A stretch of DNA of 64,000 nt from Pseudarthrobacter sp. NamE5 (GCF_005796225.1 NZ_VAHO01000014.1:55103-119102), one strand, 5' to 3'; positions 8,264 through 18,000 are shown, numbered from the stretch's first letter. Notes: generated from the sequence alone by a model not told the origin. Numbers and translations are program-made.

Positions 8264-9193
8264 TTACTGGATCCCGGCGAACAGTTCATTCAGTTCGGCG
8301 GTCAGCTCCTTCTGCAGCGAGGCCCTACCAATCTCCTTGCCGTCAATGCGGTTGACCGGAGCCAGCAGGCGGACGCTCGAGATTAGCCATACGGCGTCCG
8401 CGTCCAGCAGGTCCTGTGGCTCCAGCGGGCCGTAGCCGAGTTCCCAGCCCGCGGCCTTCGCCGCGGTGAACAATGCGCCCTGCGAGGTTCCCGGCAGGAT
8501 GCCGCTGTCCAGCTGGGGTGTGACAAGGCGCTTAACGGAGGTGCCGTCGTCGGACGTTTCAACGTGGGCCAGCAGCACCGTGGACGTGGGTCCTTCGAGC
8601 ACACGCCCGTCCGAGGAGATGAAGATGACGTCGTCAGCTCCCTGCTTGTGGGCGTGGCGAAGCGCGGCCATGTTCACAGCATAGGAGAGGGTCTTGGCGC
8701 CCAGCAGCAGCCAGGGGGCGCGCTCGGCGGCGCTGCTGTCGTAGCCGCGATCCAGGAGTATGACGTCGATGCCCGTCTCCCGCTGGCGCCGCGCGGCTGC
8801 CCCTGCAGGCGATACCTGGACCCAGGCGGTAGGCGACGCCGCGCCCTCCACGCCGCGGGTGACCACCAGCTTGACCACGAGTTCGTCTCCTGCAGTGTCT
8901 GCGGACGGATACTGCAGCCGGTGCTCCGCGAGGGCGGTAGCAATGGCCCGGCGCCACTCTTCCTCGCTGGGGATTACCAGGTCGAGTGCCGTTGCAGACC
9001 CGGCAAGCCGGCTCAAGTGGGCCTGGATCTTCCGCACTGTCCCGCCCACCGCCAGCATGGTTTCAAAGATCCCGTCCCCCCGGGTGGCACCCTGGTCTGT
9101 CACCAGGAGCTGGGGTTTGGAGGCATCGGCGAGCCGGCCGTCAGGGAAGGCGGGGTCGAGGAAAACGAGAACCACGGGAGCTGGAGAGGTCAT
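8264..9193 (-). CDS. pabC: Aminodeoxychorismate lyase / class IV aminotransferase
   Basis: A 309-residue fold-type IV PLP enzyme. Signatures are the DQGATRGDGIFETM start region, LVVKLVVTRG, the Lys-containing region KTLSYAVNMAALRHA, and SSDGRVLEGPTSTVLL. PabC converts 4-amino-4-deoxychorismate to p-aminobenzoate plus pyruvate for folate synthesis. Branched-chain or D-amino-acid aminotransferase is the main alternative. The presence of a PabB-type protein in the same window (23406-25472) supports PabC. It stands alone, convergent with the TetR remnant. Confidence 0.75.
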   Translation of the reverse strand: MTSPAPVVLVFLDPAFPDGRLADASKPQLLVTDQGATRGDGIFETMLAVGGTVRKIQAHLSRLAGSATALDLVIPSEEEWRRAIATALAEHRLQYPSADTAGDELVVKLVVTRGVEGAASPTAWVQVSPAGAAARRQRETGIDVILLDRGYDSSAAERAPWLLLGAKTLSYAVNMAALRHAHKQGADDVIFISSDGRVLEGPTSTVLLAHVETSDDGTSVKRLVTPQLDSGILPGTSQGALFTAAKAAGWELGYGPLEPQDLLDADAVWLISSVRLLAPVNRIDGKEIGRASLQKELTAELNELFAGIQ

Positions 9194-9286
9194 GGCTCCA
9201 GCTTAGTGCGGCGCCGCGGATAAGCTGGGCAGAGTGCCCCGGCCGGAACAGTCCGCCGGGAGCCCGTCCTCCGGGGGTTATTTTTC

Positions 9287-10762
9287 GTGTTGTGGCCATT
9301 TTCGCTTGCCGGTACCGCGCCGATGTGGGTTGTGGTGCTGCTGGGCGTAGCCGACCTGGTCATCAGAGTGCTGGCCGTGGGAATCATCCCTGGAAACCGG
9401 CGCCCCACCACGGCCATGGCGTGGCTGCTGGGCATCTTCTTTGTCCCGTTCGTGGGCATCATCCTGTTCCTGCTGTTCGGCAACTTTAGGCTGTCCAGCC
9501 GGCGGCGGCAGCAGCAGCAGGAAGTCAACGACAGGGTGCGGGCCGGAACCTCGTCCCTCGCCGACGTCGAAAGCGACTACCCCGGCCCCGAATGGGTGAA
9601 GTCCGCTGCGGAACTGAACCGGAGGCTGGGGTCCCTGCCCATGGTGGACGGAAACTCCGTGGACCTGCTGCAGGGATACCCGGACTCGATCCTGGACATG
9701 ACCAAGGCGGTGCGGAAGGCCAGGAGATTCGTCAACGCCGAGTTCTACATCATGAGCACGGACCACATCACCGATGAGCTTCTCACCGCCCTGGAGGAAG
9801 CGGCCGAGCGCGGCGTGGAAGTGCGTGTGCTGTTCGACCACATCGGTACCCTCCGGGTCCAGGGCTACCGGAAGCTCCTCAAACGGCTTCGGGCGGGCAA
9901 GATCCAGTGGAAGCGCATGCTTCCACTGCTGCCTATCCACGGACAGTGGCGCCGGCCCGACCTGCGGAACCACCGCAAGATCATGGTGATCGACGGCGAA
10001 ATCGCCTTCACCGGGTCGCAGAACCTGATTGAGCCCTCCTACAACAACCCCCGCCACCGTAAAGCAGGGCGGGAGTGGGTGGAGCTGATGGCGTGCCTGC
10101 GGGGGCCGATCGTCACCACGCTGAACGTCGTTTTCGCCACGGACTGGCTCAGCGAGACCGACGAGTCGCTGGAGCACCAGTTGCAGCTCCCGGCGAATCC
10201 CGAGCCGGGGGACGTCACCGCGCAGGTGGTTCCCAGCGGCCCGGGGTTCATCACCGAAAACAACCTGCGGCTCTTCAACACCCTCATCTATTCCGCCCAG
10301 CACCGGATCTCAATCTGCAGCCCCTACTTCGTCCCGGACGATTCCCTGCTCTACGCGATCACCACCGCTGCCCAGCGCGGCGTGGACGTGGAGCTGTTCG
10401 TGTCCGAGAAGGGTGACCAGTTCCTGGTCCACCACGCGCAGCAGTCCTACTACGAGGCCCTGCTGGAGGCCGGCGTCAGGATCTACCTCTACAAGGCCCC
10501 GTTCGTGCTCCACGCCAAACACTTCACCATCGACGACGAGGTGGCGGTCCTGGGCTCAAGCAACATGGACATGCGTTCCTTCTCCCTCAACCTGGAGGTG
10601 TCCGTGATGCTGCTGGGCGAGGACATCGTCACCAAGATGCGCGCCGTGGAGGACACGTACCGGGACATCTCGCACGAGCTCAAGCTTCCCATCTGGCGCC
10701 AGCGTCCGTTCGCGGCGCGCTACGTGGACAACGTGGCAAGGCTGACGGCAACGGTGCAGTAG
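9287..10762 (+). CDS. cls: Cardiolipin synthase (phospholipase D family)
   Basis: 491 residues. Two N-terminal TMs (MWVVVLLGVADLVIRVLAVG and the AMAWLLGIFFVPFVGIILFL region) precede two PLD domains with HKD motifs: HRKIMVIDGEIAFTGSQN and HAKHFTIDDEVAVLGSSN, the latter followed by MDMRSF. It joins two phosphatidylglycerol molecules, or transfers a phosphatidyl group from CDP-diacylglycerol, to make cardiolipin in the plasma membrane. Length is typical of bacterial ClsA. The GTG start gives MLWPFSLAG. It is followed by a convergent MFS gene. Confidence 0.9.
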   Translation: MLWPFSLAGTAPMWVVVLLGVADLVIRVLAVGIIPGNRRPTTAMAWLLGIFFVPFVGIILFLLFGNFRLSSRRRQQQQEVNDRVRAGTSSLADVESDYPGPEWVKSAAELNRRLGSLPMVDGNSVDLLQGYPDSILDMTKAVRKARRFVNAEFYIMSTDHITDELLTALEEAAERGVEVRVLFDHIGTLRVQGYRKLLKRLRAGKIQWKRMLPLLPIHGQWRRPDLRNHRKIMVIDGEIAFTGSQNLIEPSYNNPRHRKAGREWVELMACLRGPIVTTLNVVFATDWLSETDESLEHQLQLPANPEPGDVTAQVVPSGPGFITENNLRLFNTLIYSAQHRISICSPYFVPDDSLLYAITTAAQRGVDVELFVSEKGDQFLVHHAQQSYYEALLEAGVRIYLYKAPFVLHAKHFTIDDEVAVLGSSNMDMRSFSLNLEVSVMLLGEDIVTKMRAVEDTYRDISHELKLPIWRQRPFAARYVDNVARLTATVQ

Positions 10763-10779
10763 CTCCCAAACCGCGGGAC

Positions 10780-12054
10780 TCAGTCCTCGGCAGCCACACG
10801 CTCGTCATTGCTGCGGTTTCCGTGCTCCGGCCAGCCGCCCCTGCGGTAGGCCGGCGTTCCAATCGCCAGCACCATCACTGTGAGGACACAGCTGCCGATC
10901 ATGACGCCCACCATGGACAGCGCGGTTCCGCCCAGCAGTCCCACCAGGGGGCTCACCAGGCCGGCCACGCCGGACTGCAGGGCACCGATGACGGCTGCAG
11001 CGGTCCCGGCCATGTGCCCATAGTTGTGCAGGGCCAGCACGGAGGCGTTGGCCGGAATCATTCCCTGCGCACCCAGCACGAGCCAGAGCCCTGCCATCAG
11101 GCCCAGTGCGCCGCCGGCACCCGTGCCCACCGCCGCCAGCAGGAGCAGGGAAAGGGCCAGCTGGACGAGGACGGCGGTCCGCAGGAGACGCACGGGAGGG
11201 AACTTCCGGACCAAGGCGGCATTGAGCTGCGCCGAGAGGACCAGCGCGGCGCCATTCACCGCGAAGGCGAGCGCGAACTGTTGCTCGGTAAAGCCGTACT
11301 CATTCTGGAAAACGAAGGGGGATCCCACCACATAGCTCATGATCAGGGCGAGCCCCAGACCCGGGATGACGGCCAGGGCCATGAAGTGCTTGTCCCGCAG
11401 CAGGGACCAGTAGGCCCCGACGACATGCCCGGGGCGGCCCGGGCTGCGCCTGTCCGCGGGCAGCGTTTCGGGCATGAACTTCCAAACGATGGCCACCAGG
11501 ACGACGCCGATGAGCGCCAGTACGTAGAAGACGGCCCGCCATTGCCATAGTTCGGCCACGGCCTGGCCCACGGTCGGGGCGAAAAGGGGAGCGACGCCGA
11601 TTACCAGCATCAGGCGGGACAGCAGGCGGGCCGCGGCCGCGCCGACGAAACGGTCGCGGATGACGGCGATGGCCACCACTGCGGCCGCAGCATTGAAGAA
11701 GCCCTGCAGGACGCGCAGCCCGGTGAGGGCCTCAATGTTGGGCGTGATGGAGCACAGCAGCGAGATCACCACGTGCAGTGAGATGCCGATGACCAGCGGC
11801 AGGCGCCGTCCGAAGCGGTCCGAGAACGGGCCGATGACCAGCTGGCCTATTCCGGCGCCAAGGAGCGTTCCTGACAGCGTCAGCTGTGCAGCCGCCTGGG
11901 TGGTCTCAAGATCCTCCACCACGGCCGGCAGCGAGGGCAGGTACATGTCCGTCGTGACTGCGGGAAGTGCGGCCAGGGCGCCAAGCATCAGGACGTACTT
12001 GATGGAGCGGGGCGGCTGGGGGTTGGCAGTGGGGGATTGGTGGGTGTCCGTCAC
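10780..12054 (-). CDS. Bcr/CflA-family multidrug efflux MFS transporter
   Basis: 424 residues with ~12 hydrophobic segments. The DHA1 signatures are present: TTDMYLPSLPAV in TM1, GQLVIGPFSDRFGRRLPL between TM2 and TM3, and RVLQGFFNAAAAVVAIAVIRDRF in TM4. The family exports chloramphenicol, bicyclomycin or other drugs with protons; the substrate cannot be read from the sequence. The tail after the last TM is basic and hydrophilic. Convergent with cls, with 17 bases between stops. Confidence 0.88.
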   Translation of the reverse strand: MTDTHQSPTANPQPPRSIKYVLMLGALAALPAVTTDMYLPSLPAVVEDLETTQAAAQLTLSGTLLGAGIGQLVIGPFSDRFGRRLPLVIGISLHVVISLLCSITPNIEALTGLRVLQGFFNAAAAVVAIAVIRDRFVGAAAARLLSRLMLVIGVAPLFAPTVGQAVAELWQWRAVFYVLALIGVVLVAIVWKFMPETLPADRRSPGRPGHVVGAYWSLLRDKHFMALAVIPGLGLALIMSYVVGSPFVFQNEYGFTEQQFALAFAVNGAALVLSAQLNAALVRKFPPVRLLRTAVLVQLALSLLLLAAVGTGAGGALGLMAGLWLVLGAQGMIPANASVLALHNYGHMAGTAAAVIGALQSGVAGLVSPLVGLLGGTALSMVGVMIGSCVLTVMVLAIGTPAYRRGGWPEHGNRSNDERVAAED

Positions 12055-12116
12055 GCGGGAAACCTAACTCGTATGGAAGCACTGATGGTGTGGGTCCGCC
12101 GCGTGGCTTGAGCGGT

Positions 12117-12344
12117 TCAGCTGGCGGAGTCCAGGTGGTTCACGGATTCCCATGTCTGCCCATAGGGCACCTGGTCGCTGAGTTCCACTGTGAAATGCCC
12201 CGCACCCCGCTTTGTCACGAGAATACCCCTGGTGGGGTTTTCCATGGCGAGGGCGCGGAGCTTCTGAACCGAGGCGTTGAGCTTTTCATCCGCCTCTGAG
12301 CGGGTCGTCGCAGAAATGGTCAGGCAGTGCGGTCCGGTGTCCAT
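12117..12344 (-). CDS. Small hypothetical protein
   Basis: 75 residues from the ATG at 12344 (MDTGPHCLTISATTRSEADE), chosen because AAAGGAAC sits six bases upstream. No membrane segment or signal peptide. The pattern of alternating hydrophobic residues with GILVTKRGAGHFTVELSD suggests a small alpha/beta fold. No family was recognised. It is separated from the GH3 gene by 76 bases and faces the same way, so read-through from this promoter into the xyloside genes is possible but not shown. Confidence 0.55.
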   Translation of the reverse strand: MDTGPHCLTISATTRSEADEKLNASVQKLRALAMENPTRGILVTKRGAGHFTVELSDQVPYGQTWESVNHLDSAS

Positions 12345-12420
12345 CTGGGTTCCTTTCGCTCGTGGATTGTGCTGCAAAGGGTGGGCGGCCGGGGCACCGG
12401 AAGGCGCCCCGGCCTGGATG

Positions 12421-14784
12421 TCAGGTGCCAGGTGTCACCTTGACGCCGCAGTGCAGCCTGCGGGTGTGGTCCACCACGCGGGTTTCTCCGGTGAGGGCGA
12501 CCGTTGCCTTCAGGCGGATGTCTCCGCTGGAGGCGCCGAAGCCAAGTTCGAGGTCGCCTGGTTCGACGATCCGGCGGCCGTCCCGTCCCGTGAAGGATGC
12601 GACGTCGGCCGGTACCGTGAAGGCAACACGGGCGGATTCCCCGGGCTCAAGGTGAACCCGGGCATAGCCAACAAGCCGCTGCTCGGGGCGGACAACCGAC
12701 GCCACCGGATCGTGGAGGTACAGCTGGACCAGTTCCGTCCCTGCCCGGTCCCCGGTGTTGGTGACGGTGAGGCTTGCCTTTGCTTCGCCGTCCGCGGGGA
12801 TGGCCGCAGGCCCGTCCACAGTCAGTCCGTTCCACTCAAAAGTGGTGTAGCTGAGGCCATGACCAAAGGGGTAGGCGGCGGCGGGATCGATATTGGACAC
12901 GCTGCTGGCCTTGGCCAGCCGTGACGCCAGGTAGGTGGAGGGCTGTGCCCCCGGCCGGGCAGGGATGCTGACGGGCAGCCGGCCGCTCGGGTTGACGCGG
13001 CCGCTGAGGACCTTGGCCACGGCGGGCCCGCCCTCCTCGCCGGGGAAGAATGCCTGGACGATCGCTGCGGCATCCTGGACGGCGGAACCCACAGCGTAGG
13101 GGCGCCCGGTGAGGAGCACCAGCACCACGGGCTTGCCGGTCTGGATCAGCCGGTCCAGCAGTTGCTGCTGGACACCCGGAAGCACCAGGGATTCCACGTC
13201 GCAGCCTTCGCCGCTGGTTCCCCTTCCGAAGAGTCCTGCCCGGTCGCCCAGGACGGCGACCACGACATCCGCATCGGCGGCGGCAGCAACGGCGTCGTCA
13301 AATCCGTCGGTGGACGCGCCGTCCACCGAGCAGCCGGCGGTGACGGAAATGGCACTGCCGGAGAACTCGGCCCGCAGGGCCTCGGCCACGGTGGGAAGCT
13401 CGATGCCGACCGGAACGTCCGGGTGCTGCCCGCCGACGTGTGCCGGGAAGGAGTAGCAGCCCAGGAAGGCTTGGGTGTTGTCCGCGTTGGGTCCCACGAC
13501 GGCGATGCGGGCCGGGTTCTGCAGCGGCAGGATGCCGTTGTTGCTGGCCAGGATAATGGATTCCTCGGCTATCCGGGCTGCGAGTTCCCGGTTGGCCGCG
13601 GTGTCCAGGGTGATGCTGCCTTCCAGGGCTGCACTGTCCTGCAGGTTGGCGTTCTCCAGGGCAGTCGGAACCGCTGACCAGCCCTCGTCCAGCAGGCCGA
13701 GTTCGATCTTCTGCACCAGCACCCTGTGCAGGGCACGGTCCACCATGCTGACGGGGAGCCGGCCCGCCTCGATTTCTGCGATCAGGTGCTCGCCGAAAGC
13801 GTGCACGGTGGGGAGTTCGACGTCGACGCCCGCGGCCAGCGCGGCGGCGGCGGCTTCACCAAGGGTACCGGCGACGCCGTGCAGGTTCTTCAGGAAGGCG
13901 ATGCCGAAGTAGTCTGCCACAACCGTGCCGCTGAAACCCCAGGTCTCACGGAGGAGACCGGTGAGCAGCGCGGCGTCCGCGGCGGTAGGAACGCCGTCCA
14001 TGTCGGTGTAGGCGTGCATCACCGAGCGGACGCCGGACTCGCGGACTGCCATTTCGAAGGGCGGGAGCAGGACGTCCGCCTGCTCCCGGCTGCCGACGGA
14101 CACCGGTGCCAGGTTCCGGCCGGCCTTGGATGCCGAATAACCCACGAAATGCTTCAGCGTAGCGATGATGCCGCTGCTCTCCAGGCCCTGGATATAGGCG
14201 GTGGCAAGGGTTCCAATCAGGTAGGGGTCCTCGCCAATGGTTTCCTCCACCCGCCCCCAGCGGGCGTCACGCACGACGTCGAGCACGGGCGCGAGGCCCT
14301 GGTGCACACCTACCGAGCGCATGTCCTTGCCGATGGCGGCGCCCATGGTGCGGACGAGTTCCGGGTTGAATGTGGCGCCCCACGCCAGTGGGACGGGGTA
14401 GGCGGTGGCCTGCCACGTGGCAAAGCCTGCCAGGCATTCTTCGTGGACCAGTGCCGGGATGCCGAAACGGTTGGCGCCGGCAATGCGCTGCTGGGTCCGC
14501 TGGAGCGACAACGCGCCCAGTGCAGGATCGACGGGTGCCGTCCCGAAAGGCCTGGTCAACTGACCCAGGCCGTTCGGCAGGATCTCGTCCAGGTCGACGG
14601 GAGGGTTCATCTCATTCTGGTGCGGCGCCACTTCGCCGCCTTCAGTGGAGGCTCCCACCCAGACCCCGAAGAGCTGGGCTGTCTTCTCCCGCAGGGTCAT
14701 GGCGTCGATGAGGCTGTCGGCACGTTCTTGCGGCGTCGCGGCGGTGTCGCGCCAGGGGGCGCTGTGGGTGGTGGTTTCGGTCAT
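12421..14784 (-). CDS. Glycoside hydrolase family 3, probable beta-xylosidase
   Basis: 787 residues: an N-terminal GH3 TIM barrel (~1-350), alpha/beta sandwich (~390-600) and fibronectin III-like C-terminal domain (~650-770). No signal peptide, so it is cytoplasmic. Seen motifs are VHEECLAGF, ARWGRVEETIGEDPYLIG, ATLKHFVGYS and GTVVADYFGIAF, the last holding the predicted nucleophile Asp. The subfamily resembles bacterial xylan 1,4-beta-xylosidases; beta-glucosidase is the alternative. It is the last gene of an operon with two permeases and a binding protein, with two bases to the permease stop. It would hydrolyse imported xylo-oligosaccharides to xylose, as in the Streptomyces bxl system (family knowledge). 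Confidence 0.85.
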   Translation of the reverse strand: MTETTTHSAPWRDTAATPQERADSLIDAMTLREKTAQLFGVWVGASTEGGEVAPHQNEMNPPVDLDEILPNGLGQLTRPFGTAPVDPALGALSLQRTQQRIAGANRFGIPALVHEECLAGFATWQATAYPVPLAWGATFNPELVRTMGAAIGKDMRSVGVHQGLAPVLDVVRDARWGRVEETIGEDPYLIGTLATAYIQGLESSGIIATLKHFVGYSASKAGRNLAPVSVGSREQADVLLPPFEMAVRESGVRSVMHAYTDMDGVPTAADAALLTGLLRETWGFSGTVVADYFGIAFLKNLHGVAGTLGEAAAAALAAGVDVELPTVHAFGEHLIAEIEAGRLPVSMVDRALHRVLVQKIELGLLDEGWSAVPTALENANLQDSAALEGSITLDTAANRELAARIAEESIILASNNGILPLQNPARIAVVGPNADNTQAFLGCYSFPAHVGGQHPDVPVGIELPTVAEALRAEFSGSAISVTAGCSVDGASTDGFDDAVAAAADADVVVAVLGDRAGLFGRGTSGEGCDVESLVLPGVQQQLLDRLIQTGKPVVLVLLTGRPYAVGSAVQDAAAIVQAFFPGEEGGPAVAKVLSGRVNPSGRLPVSIPARPGAQPSTYLASRLAKASSVSNIDPAAAYPFGHGLSYTTFEWNGLTVDGPAAIPADGEAKASLTVTNTGDRAGTELVQLYLHDPVASVVRPEQRLVGYARVHLEPGESARVAFTVPADVASFTGRDGRRIVEPGDLELGFGASSGDIRLKATVALTGETRVVDHTRRLHCGVKVTPGT

Positions 14785-14786
14785 GA

Positions 14787-15605
14787 TTACTTTCCGCCAG
14801 CGCCCATGAGGCCCTGGACAAGTGCGCGGCGCGCGAAGAGGTAGACGAGGAGTACCGGCACCATGGACAGGGTTACCGCGGCCAGGAGGCCGGGGATGTT
14901 GATGCCGAATTGGGTCTGGAAGTTGAACAGGCCAAGCGTGACCACCCGGGTGGATTCGGATTGCGTCAGGATCAGTGGAAAGAGGAAGCCGTTCCAGGCC
15001 TGGAGCGCCGAGAACACGGCAATGGTGGACAGGCCGCCCTTGGACAGTGGCAGGACCAGGCGCAGGAAGGAACGGGCGGGGGTTGCGCCGTCCATTGCCA
15101 TGGCTTCATAAAGCTCGGGCGTGATGTCCCGCATGGTCCCGCTGAGGATGATGGTGCAGATCGGCAGGGCGAAGGCCGCGGTGGGGAGGATGACGCCCAG
15201 GAGGTTGTCATAGAGGCCCACGGTGTTAATGAGGTAGAACACGGGAACGATGACGGCCTGGGCGGGGATGGCGAGGCCCAGAAGGAACAGCCGGAAGATG
15301 GCTGAAGCGGCGCGGCTCTGGCTCCGGACAATGGCGTAGCTCAGGGGCGGAACCAACAGCAGGACCAGCCCCACGACGCCGACCGTGACAATGACGGTGT
15401 TCAGGAAGTAAAGGCCAAAACCGCTGGTGACGGCATCCACGTAGTTTTGGAGGGTGAAGGTGGTGGGCAGGGACAGCGGCCCGTTGTCGCCGAACCCGGC
15501 GCGGGTTTGGAAAGTCGCGGAGAGCATCACGTACAGCGGAACCGCCACGATTGCCAGCCAGATGAAGGCTCCGATGCCGGCGAGGTAATTCGGACGTGTT
15601 TTCAT
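14787..15605 (-). CDS. ABC sugar importer permease (MalG-type, CUT1)
   Basis: 272 residues with six predicted TMs. The EAA loop reads ELYEAMAMDGATPARSFLRLVLPLSKGGL, the usual contact site for the ATPase. MalG-type permeases pair with MalF-type ones. Its upstream partner's stop is adjacent (15606) and it precedes GH3 by two bases. No ATPase gene lies in the operon, as for other actinobacterial CUT1 systems that share an MsiK-like ATPase. Substrate inferred: xylo-oligosaccharides. Confidence 0.9.
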   Translation of the reverse strand: MKTRPNYLAGIGAFIWLAIVAVPLYVMLSATFQTRAGFGDNGPLSLPTTFTLQNYVDAVTSGFGLYFLNTVIVTVGVVGLVLLLVPPLSYAIVRSQSRAASAIFRLFLLGLAIPAQAVIVPVFYLINTVGLYDNLLGVILPTAAFALPICTIILSGTMRDITPELYEAMAMDGATPARSFLRLVLPLSKGGLSTIAVFSALQAWNGFLFPLILTQSESTRVVTLGLFNFQTQFGINIPGLLAAVTLSMVPVLLVYLFARRALVQGLMGAGGK

Positions 15606-16559
15606 TTAGAGCCCCTCCAGGGAACTGCGCATCTTGTCGTAACCCGAGAGGCGGACCACAGCGAAGGAGATAACCGTGGAGATGACCACGAGTACCAGCG
15701 CAATGGCGCTGCCAGTGCCGAAATCGAACCGCCGGAAGGCTTCCTGGTACATGTGGAAGGCGGTGATGGTGGTACCCGTCCCCGGGCCGCCATTGGTCAG
15801 GATGAGGACGGTTTCAAAGGTGGTCAGGCCGCCGACCACCATGAGGATCACGGAGGTGATGATGCTGTTCTTCAGCTGCGGCAGCGTGATGCTGAAGAAC
15901 TGCCGGACGGTGCCGGCGCCGTCAATCGAGGCGGCCTGGTACAGGACGGGCGGGATCTGCCTGGCGGCACCCTGGTAGATGAGGGTGTGGAACGGCGTGA
16001 ACTGCCACATGCCCACGAAGATCAGCACCGCGATGGCACCGGTCTGCGTGCCGAGGACATTGCCGTCTCCAAACAGCCAGGACATCTGGCCGGGAAGTCC
16101 GAAGTTGGGGTCCAGCAGTGCCCGCCACAGAACGGAAATGGCGGCTGAGGAGAGCAGGAGCGGAACGAAGTAGATGGCGCTGAGGATGGCGCGGTTCCTC
16201 TGGTTGCCGGCAGCCCAGACGCCGAGCAGGATGCTGAGCGGGGTCTGCGTGACGATGCCGAGCACAATGAACAGCAGGCTGAGCCAAAGGCTCTGGAGCA
16301 TGACCGGGTCCTCGAACAGGGCTTCCCAGTTCTTGAGCCCGACAAACTTCGGGTCGCCCAGGCCGCTCCAGCTGGTGAAGGAGAGCACGGCCACCGCGAG
16401 GAGCGGGACCAGCGCGAAAAGTGCAAAGAAAATGCTGGCAGGAAGGGCCCAGACAAAGCCGGGGCGGCCCACGGAGGAGCCGCCCCGGCTCGCAGGGCGG
16501 CCCTTAGTGGGGCCGCCCTGGCGTGCCGGGCGCCTGCGTGGTGCAAGCGTCGTCGTCAT
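15606..16559 (-). CDS. ABC sugar importer permease (MalF-type, CUT1)
   Basis: 317 residues. A ~30-residue basic cytoplasmic head (ARRRPARQGG) precedes six predicted TMs. The EAA-type loop reads ALYQAASIDGAGTVRQFFSI-like (VLYQAASIDGAGTVRQFF) followed by ITLPQLKN. It forms the membrane channel together with the 14787-15605 product. The binding-protein gene ends ten bases upstream. Confidence 0.9.
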   Translation of the reverse strand: MTTTLAPRRRPARQGGPTKGRPASRGGSSVGRPGFVWALPASIFFALFALVPLLAVAVLSFTSWSGLGDPKFVGLKNWEALFEDPVMLQSLWLSLLFIVLGIVTQTPLSILLGVWAAGNQRNRAILSAIYFVPLLLSSAAISVLWRALLDPNFGLPGQMSWLFGDGNVLGTQTGAIAVLIFVGMWQFTPFHTLIYQGAARQIPPVLYQAASIDGAGTVRQFFSITLPQLKNSIITSVILMVVGGLTTFETVLILTNGGPGTGTTITAFHMYQEAFRRFDFGTGSAIALVLVVISTVISFAVVRLSGYDKMRSSLEGL

Positions 16560-16568
16560 AGTTGTTTC

Positions 16569-17867
16569 CTAGAGGCTCTGCATGGCCTTGATGAAGCCGT
16601 CTTCGTCAATCTGTCCGCTGAAGAACTGCGAGACGGCGGTGAGGATGGTGACAGTTGCTTCCGGCGGGTACGCCTGGTCCCACGAGAGCTGGAAGGAAGG
16701 CGCTTCCTTGACCAGGTTGAACTGGAACTTGGCGTATTCAGGATCCGCCGCCTTGTCGAGGAACTTCTCGGTGTTCGTTGTAGTGGGCAGGTTTCCGATG
16801 CCCACCTGTTCCTGCACGAACTGGTCCGAGTACATGAGCTTCAGGAAGTCGCGGACGGCTTCCGGGTAGCGCGTGTTCTTGTGCACGGAGTAGAAGTTGT
16901 TGGTGTTGCCCACCAGGTTGTCCTCGTTGCCGAGGCCGCCTTCAATCTTGGGGAACTCGCTGTAGCCCAGTACATCGGCGGCGAAGGCCGGATCACTGCT
17001 CTGCTGGGTGGAGTACTCCCAGGAGCCCATCAGCTCGAAGCCTGCCTTGCCGCTGGCGAGCAGGGCGGGCGAACCGCCGTCGGTGAACTTCACGGAGTCG
17101 AAGTTCGTGCCGAACGCTCCTGCGTCAACCAGTTCACGAAGCATGCCCAGGGCCTTGCGGCTTTCCTCCGACTCCCAGACGCTGGTGTCTCCCTCCAGAG
17201 CCTTCTTGAACAGCCCTTCACCGGCCACCCGGTCGTAGACGTACTCAACCCACATCAGGGTGGGCCAGCGGTCCGCGCCACCGAGCGCGATGGGGGTGAT
17301 GCCCTTGTCCTTGAGGATCTTGACGTCCTCAAGGAGTTCCTCCCACGTTTCGGGAGGGTTGGCAATGCCCGCGTCGGCAAGAACCTTCGAGTTATTGAAG
17401 AGCATGACGGGCTGGGTTCCACGCATGGGGATGCCATAGGCCTTGTCGTCAATGACTGCGGTCTCAAAGACAGACGGCAGGAAGGCGTCCTTCAGCTGCG
17501 GATCCTCCTTGATGAAGTCATCGAGCGGGAGGAGCAGATCGGCGTCCACGAAGTTCTTGATGCTTCCGCCGCCCCAGTTGAAGAAGATATCGGGAGCTGT
17601 GGGCGTGTCGATGATGGTCTGGAGTTTGGACTGGTACTCGGCGCCCGGGATCTTGTCCAGGACAACCTTGACCTCAGATGTTGCATTAAACGTGTCGATG
17701 ATCTTTTGCTCGACAGTGTTGCCGGCGTCGCCGTACATCGCGATGTGAATTTCATTTTCGGGCCGGCTGGCTGCGCCGTTCCCTCCTGAGCATCCGGCCA
17801 TGGTCAGGCCGAGGGCCAAAGCCGCGCCGCCTGCAAGGCTGCGGGCCACCCATCCATGCTTGTTCAT
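16569..17867 (-). CDS. Extracellular sugar-binding lipoprotein (CUT1)
   Basis: 432 residues from the ATG at 17867 (MNKHGWVARS), preferred over an upstream ATG since it gives a clean lipoprotein signal: basic head, hydrophobic core and lipobox LTMAGC. The mature part is a type 1 periplasmic-binding-like fold (IHIAMYGDAGN, DIFFNWGGGS, RGTQPVMLFNNSKVLADAGI). It would capture xylo-oligosaccharides outside the membrane. First gene of the operon; LacI-type operators lie 14-45 bases upstream of its start. Confidence 0.9.
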   Translation of the reverse strand: MNKHGWVARSLAGGAALALGLTMAGCSGGNGAASRPENEIHIAMYGDAGNTVEQKIIDTFNATSEVKVVLDKIPGAEYQSKLQTIIDTPTAPDIFFNWGGGSIKNFVDADLLLPLDDFIKEDPQLKDAFLPSVFETAVIDDKAYGIPMRGTQPVMLFNNSKVLADAGIANPPETWEELLEDVKILKDKGITPIALGGADRWPTLMWVEYVYDRVAGEGLFKKALEGDTSVWESEESRKALGMLRELVDAGAFGTNFDSVKFTDGGSPALLASGKAGFELMGSWEYSTQQSSDPAFAADVLGYSEFPKIEGGLGNEDNLVGNTNNFYSVHKNTRYPEAVRDFLKLMYSDQFVQEQVGIGNLPTTTNTEKFLDKAADPEYAKFQFNLVKEAPSFQLSWDQAYPPEATVTILTAVSQFFSGQIDEDGFIKAMQSL

Positions 17868-17880
17868 CCTTGAACGCCTC

Positions 17881-17993
17881 TCGAAAGTTTCGATGTCTAG
17901 ATCGAAAGTTGTTTTACCGATCACAGTCTAGGTGTGCCGTGGGCCACGCGCAAGACTTCCGCTAAGTTGCGTTACATATATCGAAACTCTCGC
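17881..17993. promoter_or_regulatory. LacI operators in the divergent importer/regulator promoter region
   Basis: TCGAAA-G-TTTCGA (17881-17893) is a perfect palindrome with an odd centre. A second copy of the left half, ATCGAAAGTT, is at 17901-17910. An imperfect full site, TCGAAA-C-TCTCGC, is at 17981-17993, only a few bases before the regulator start. The layout fits repression of both the importer operon and the lacI gene itself by the divergent regulator. Confidence 0.7.
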
Positions 17994-18000
17994 TATCATG

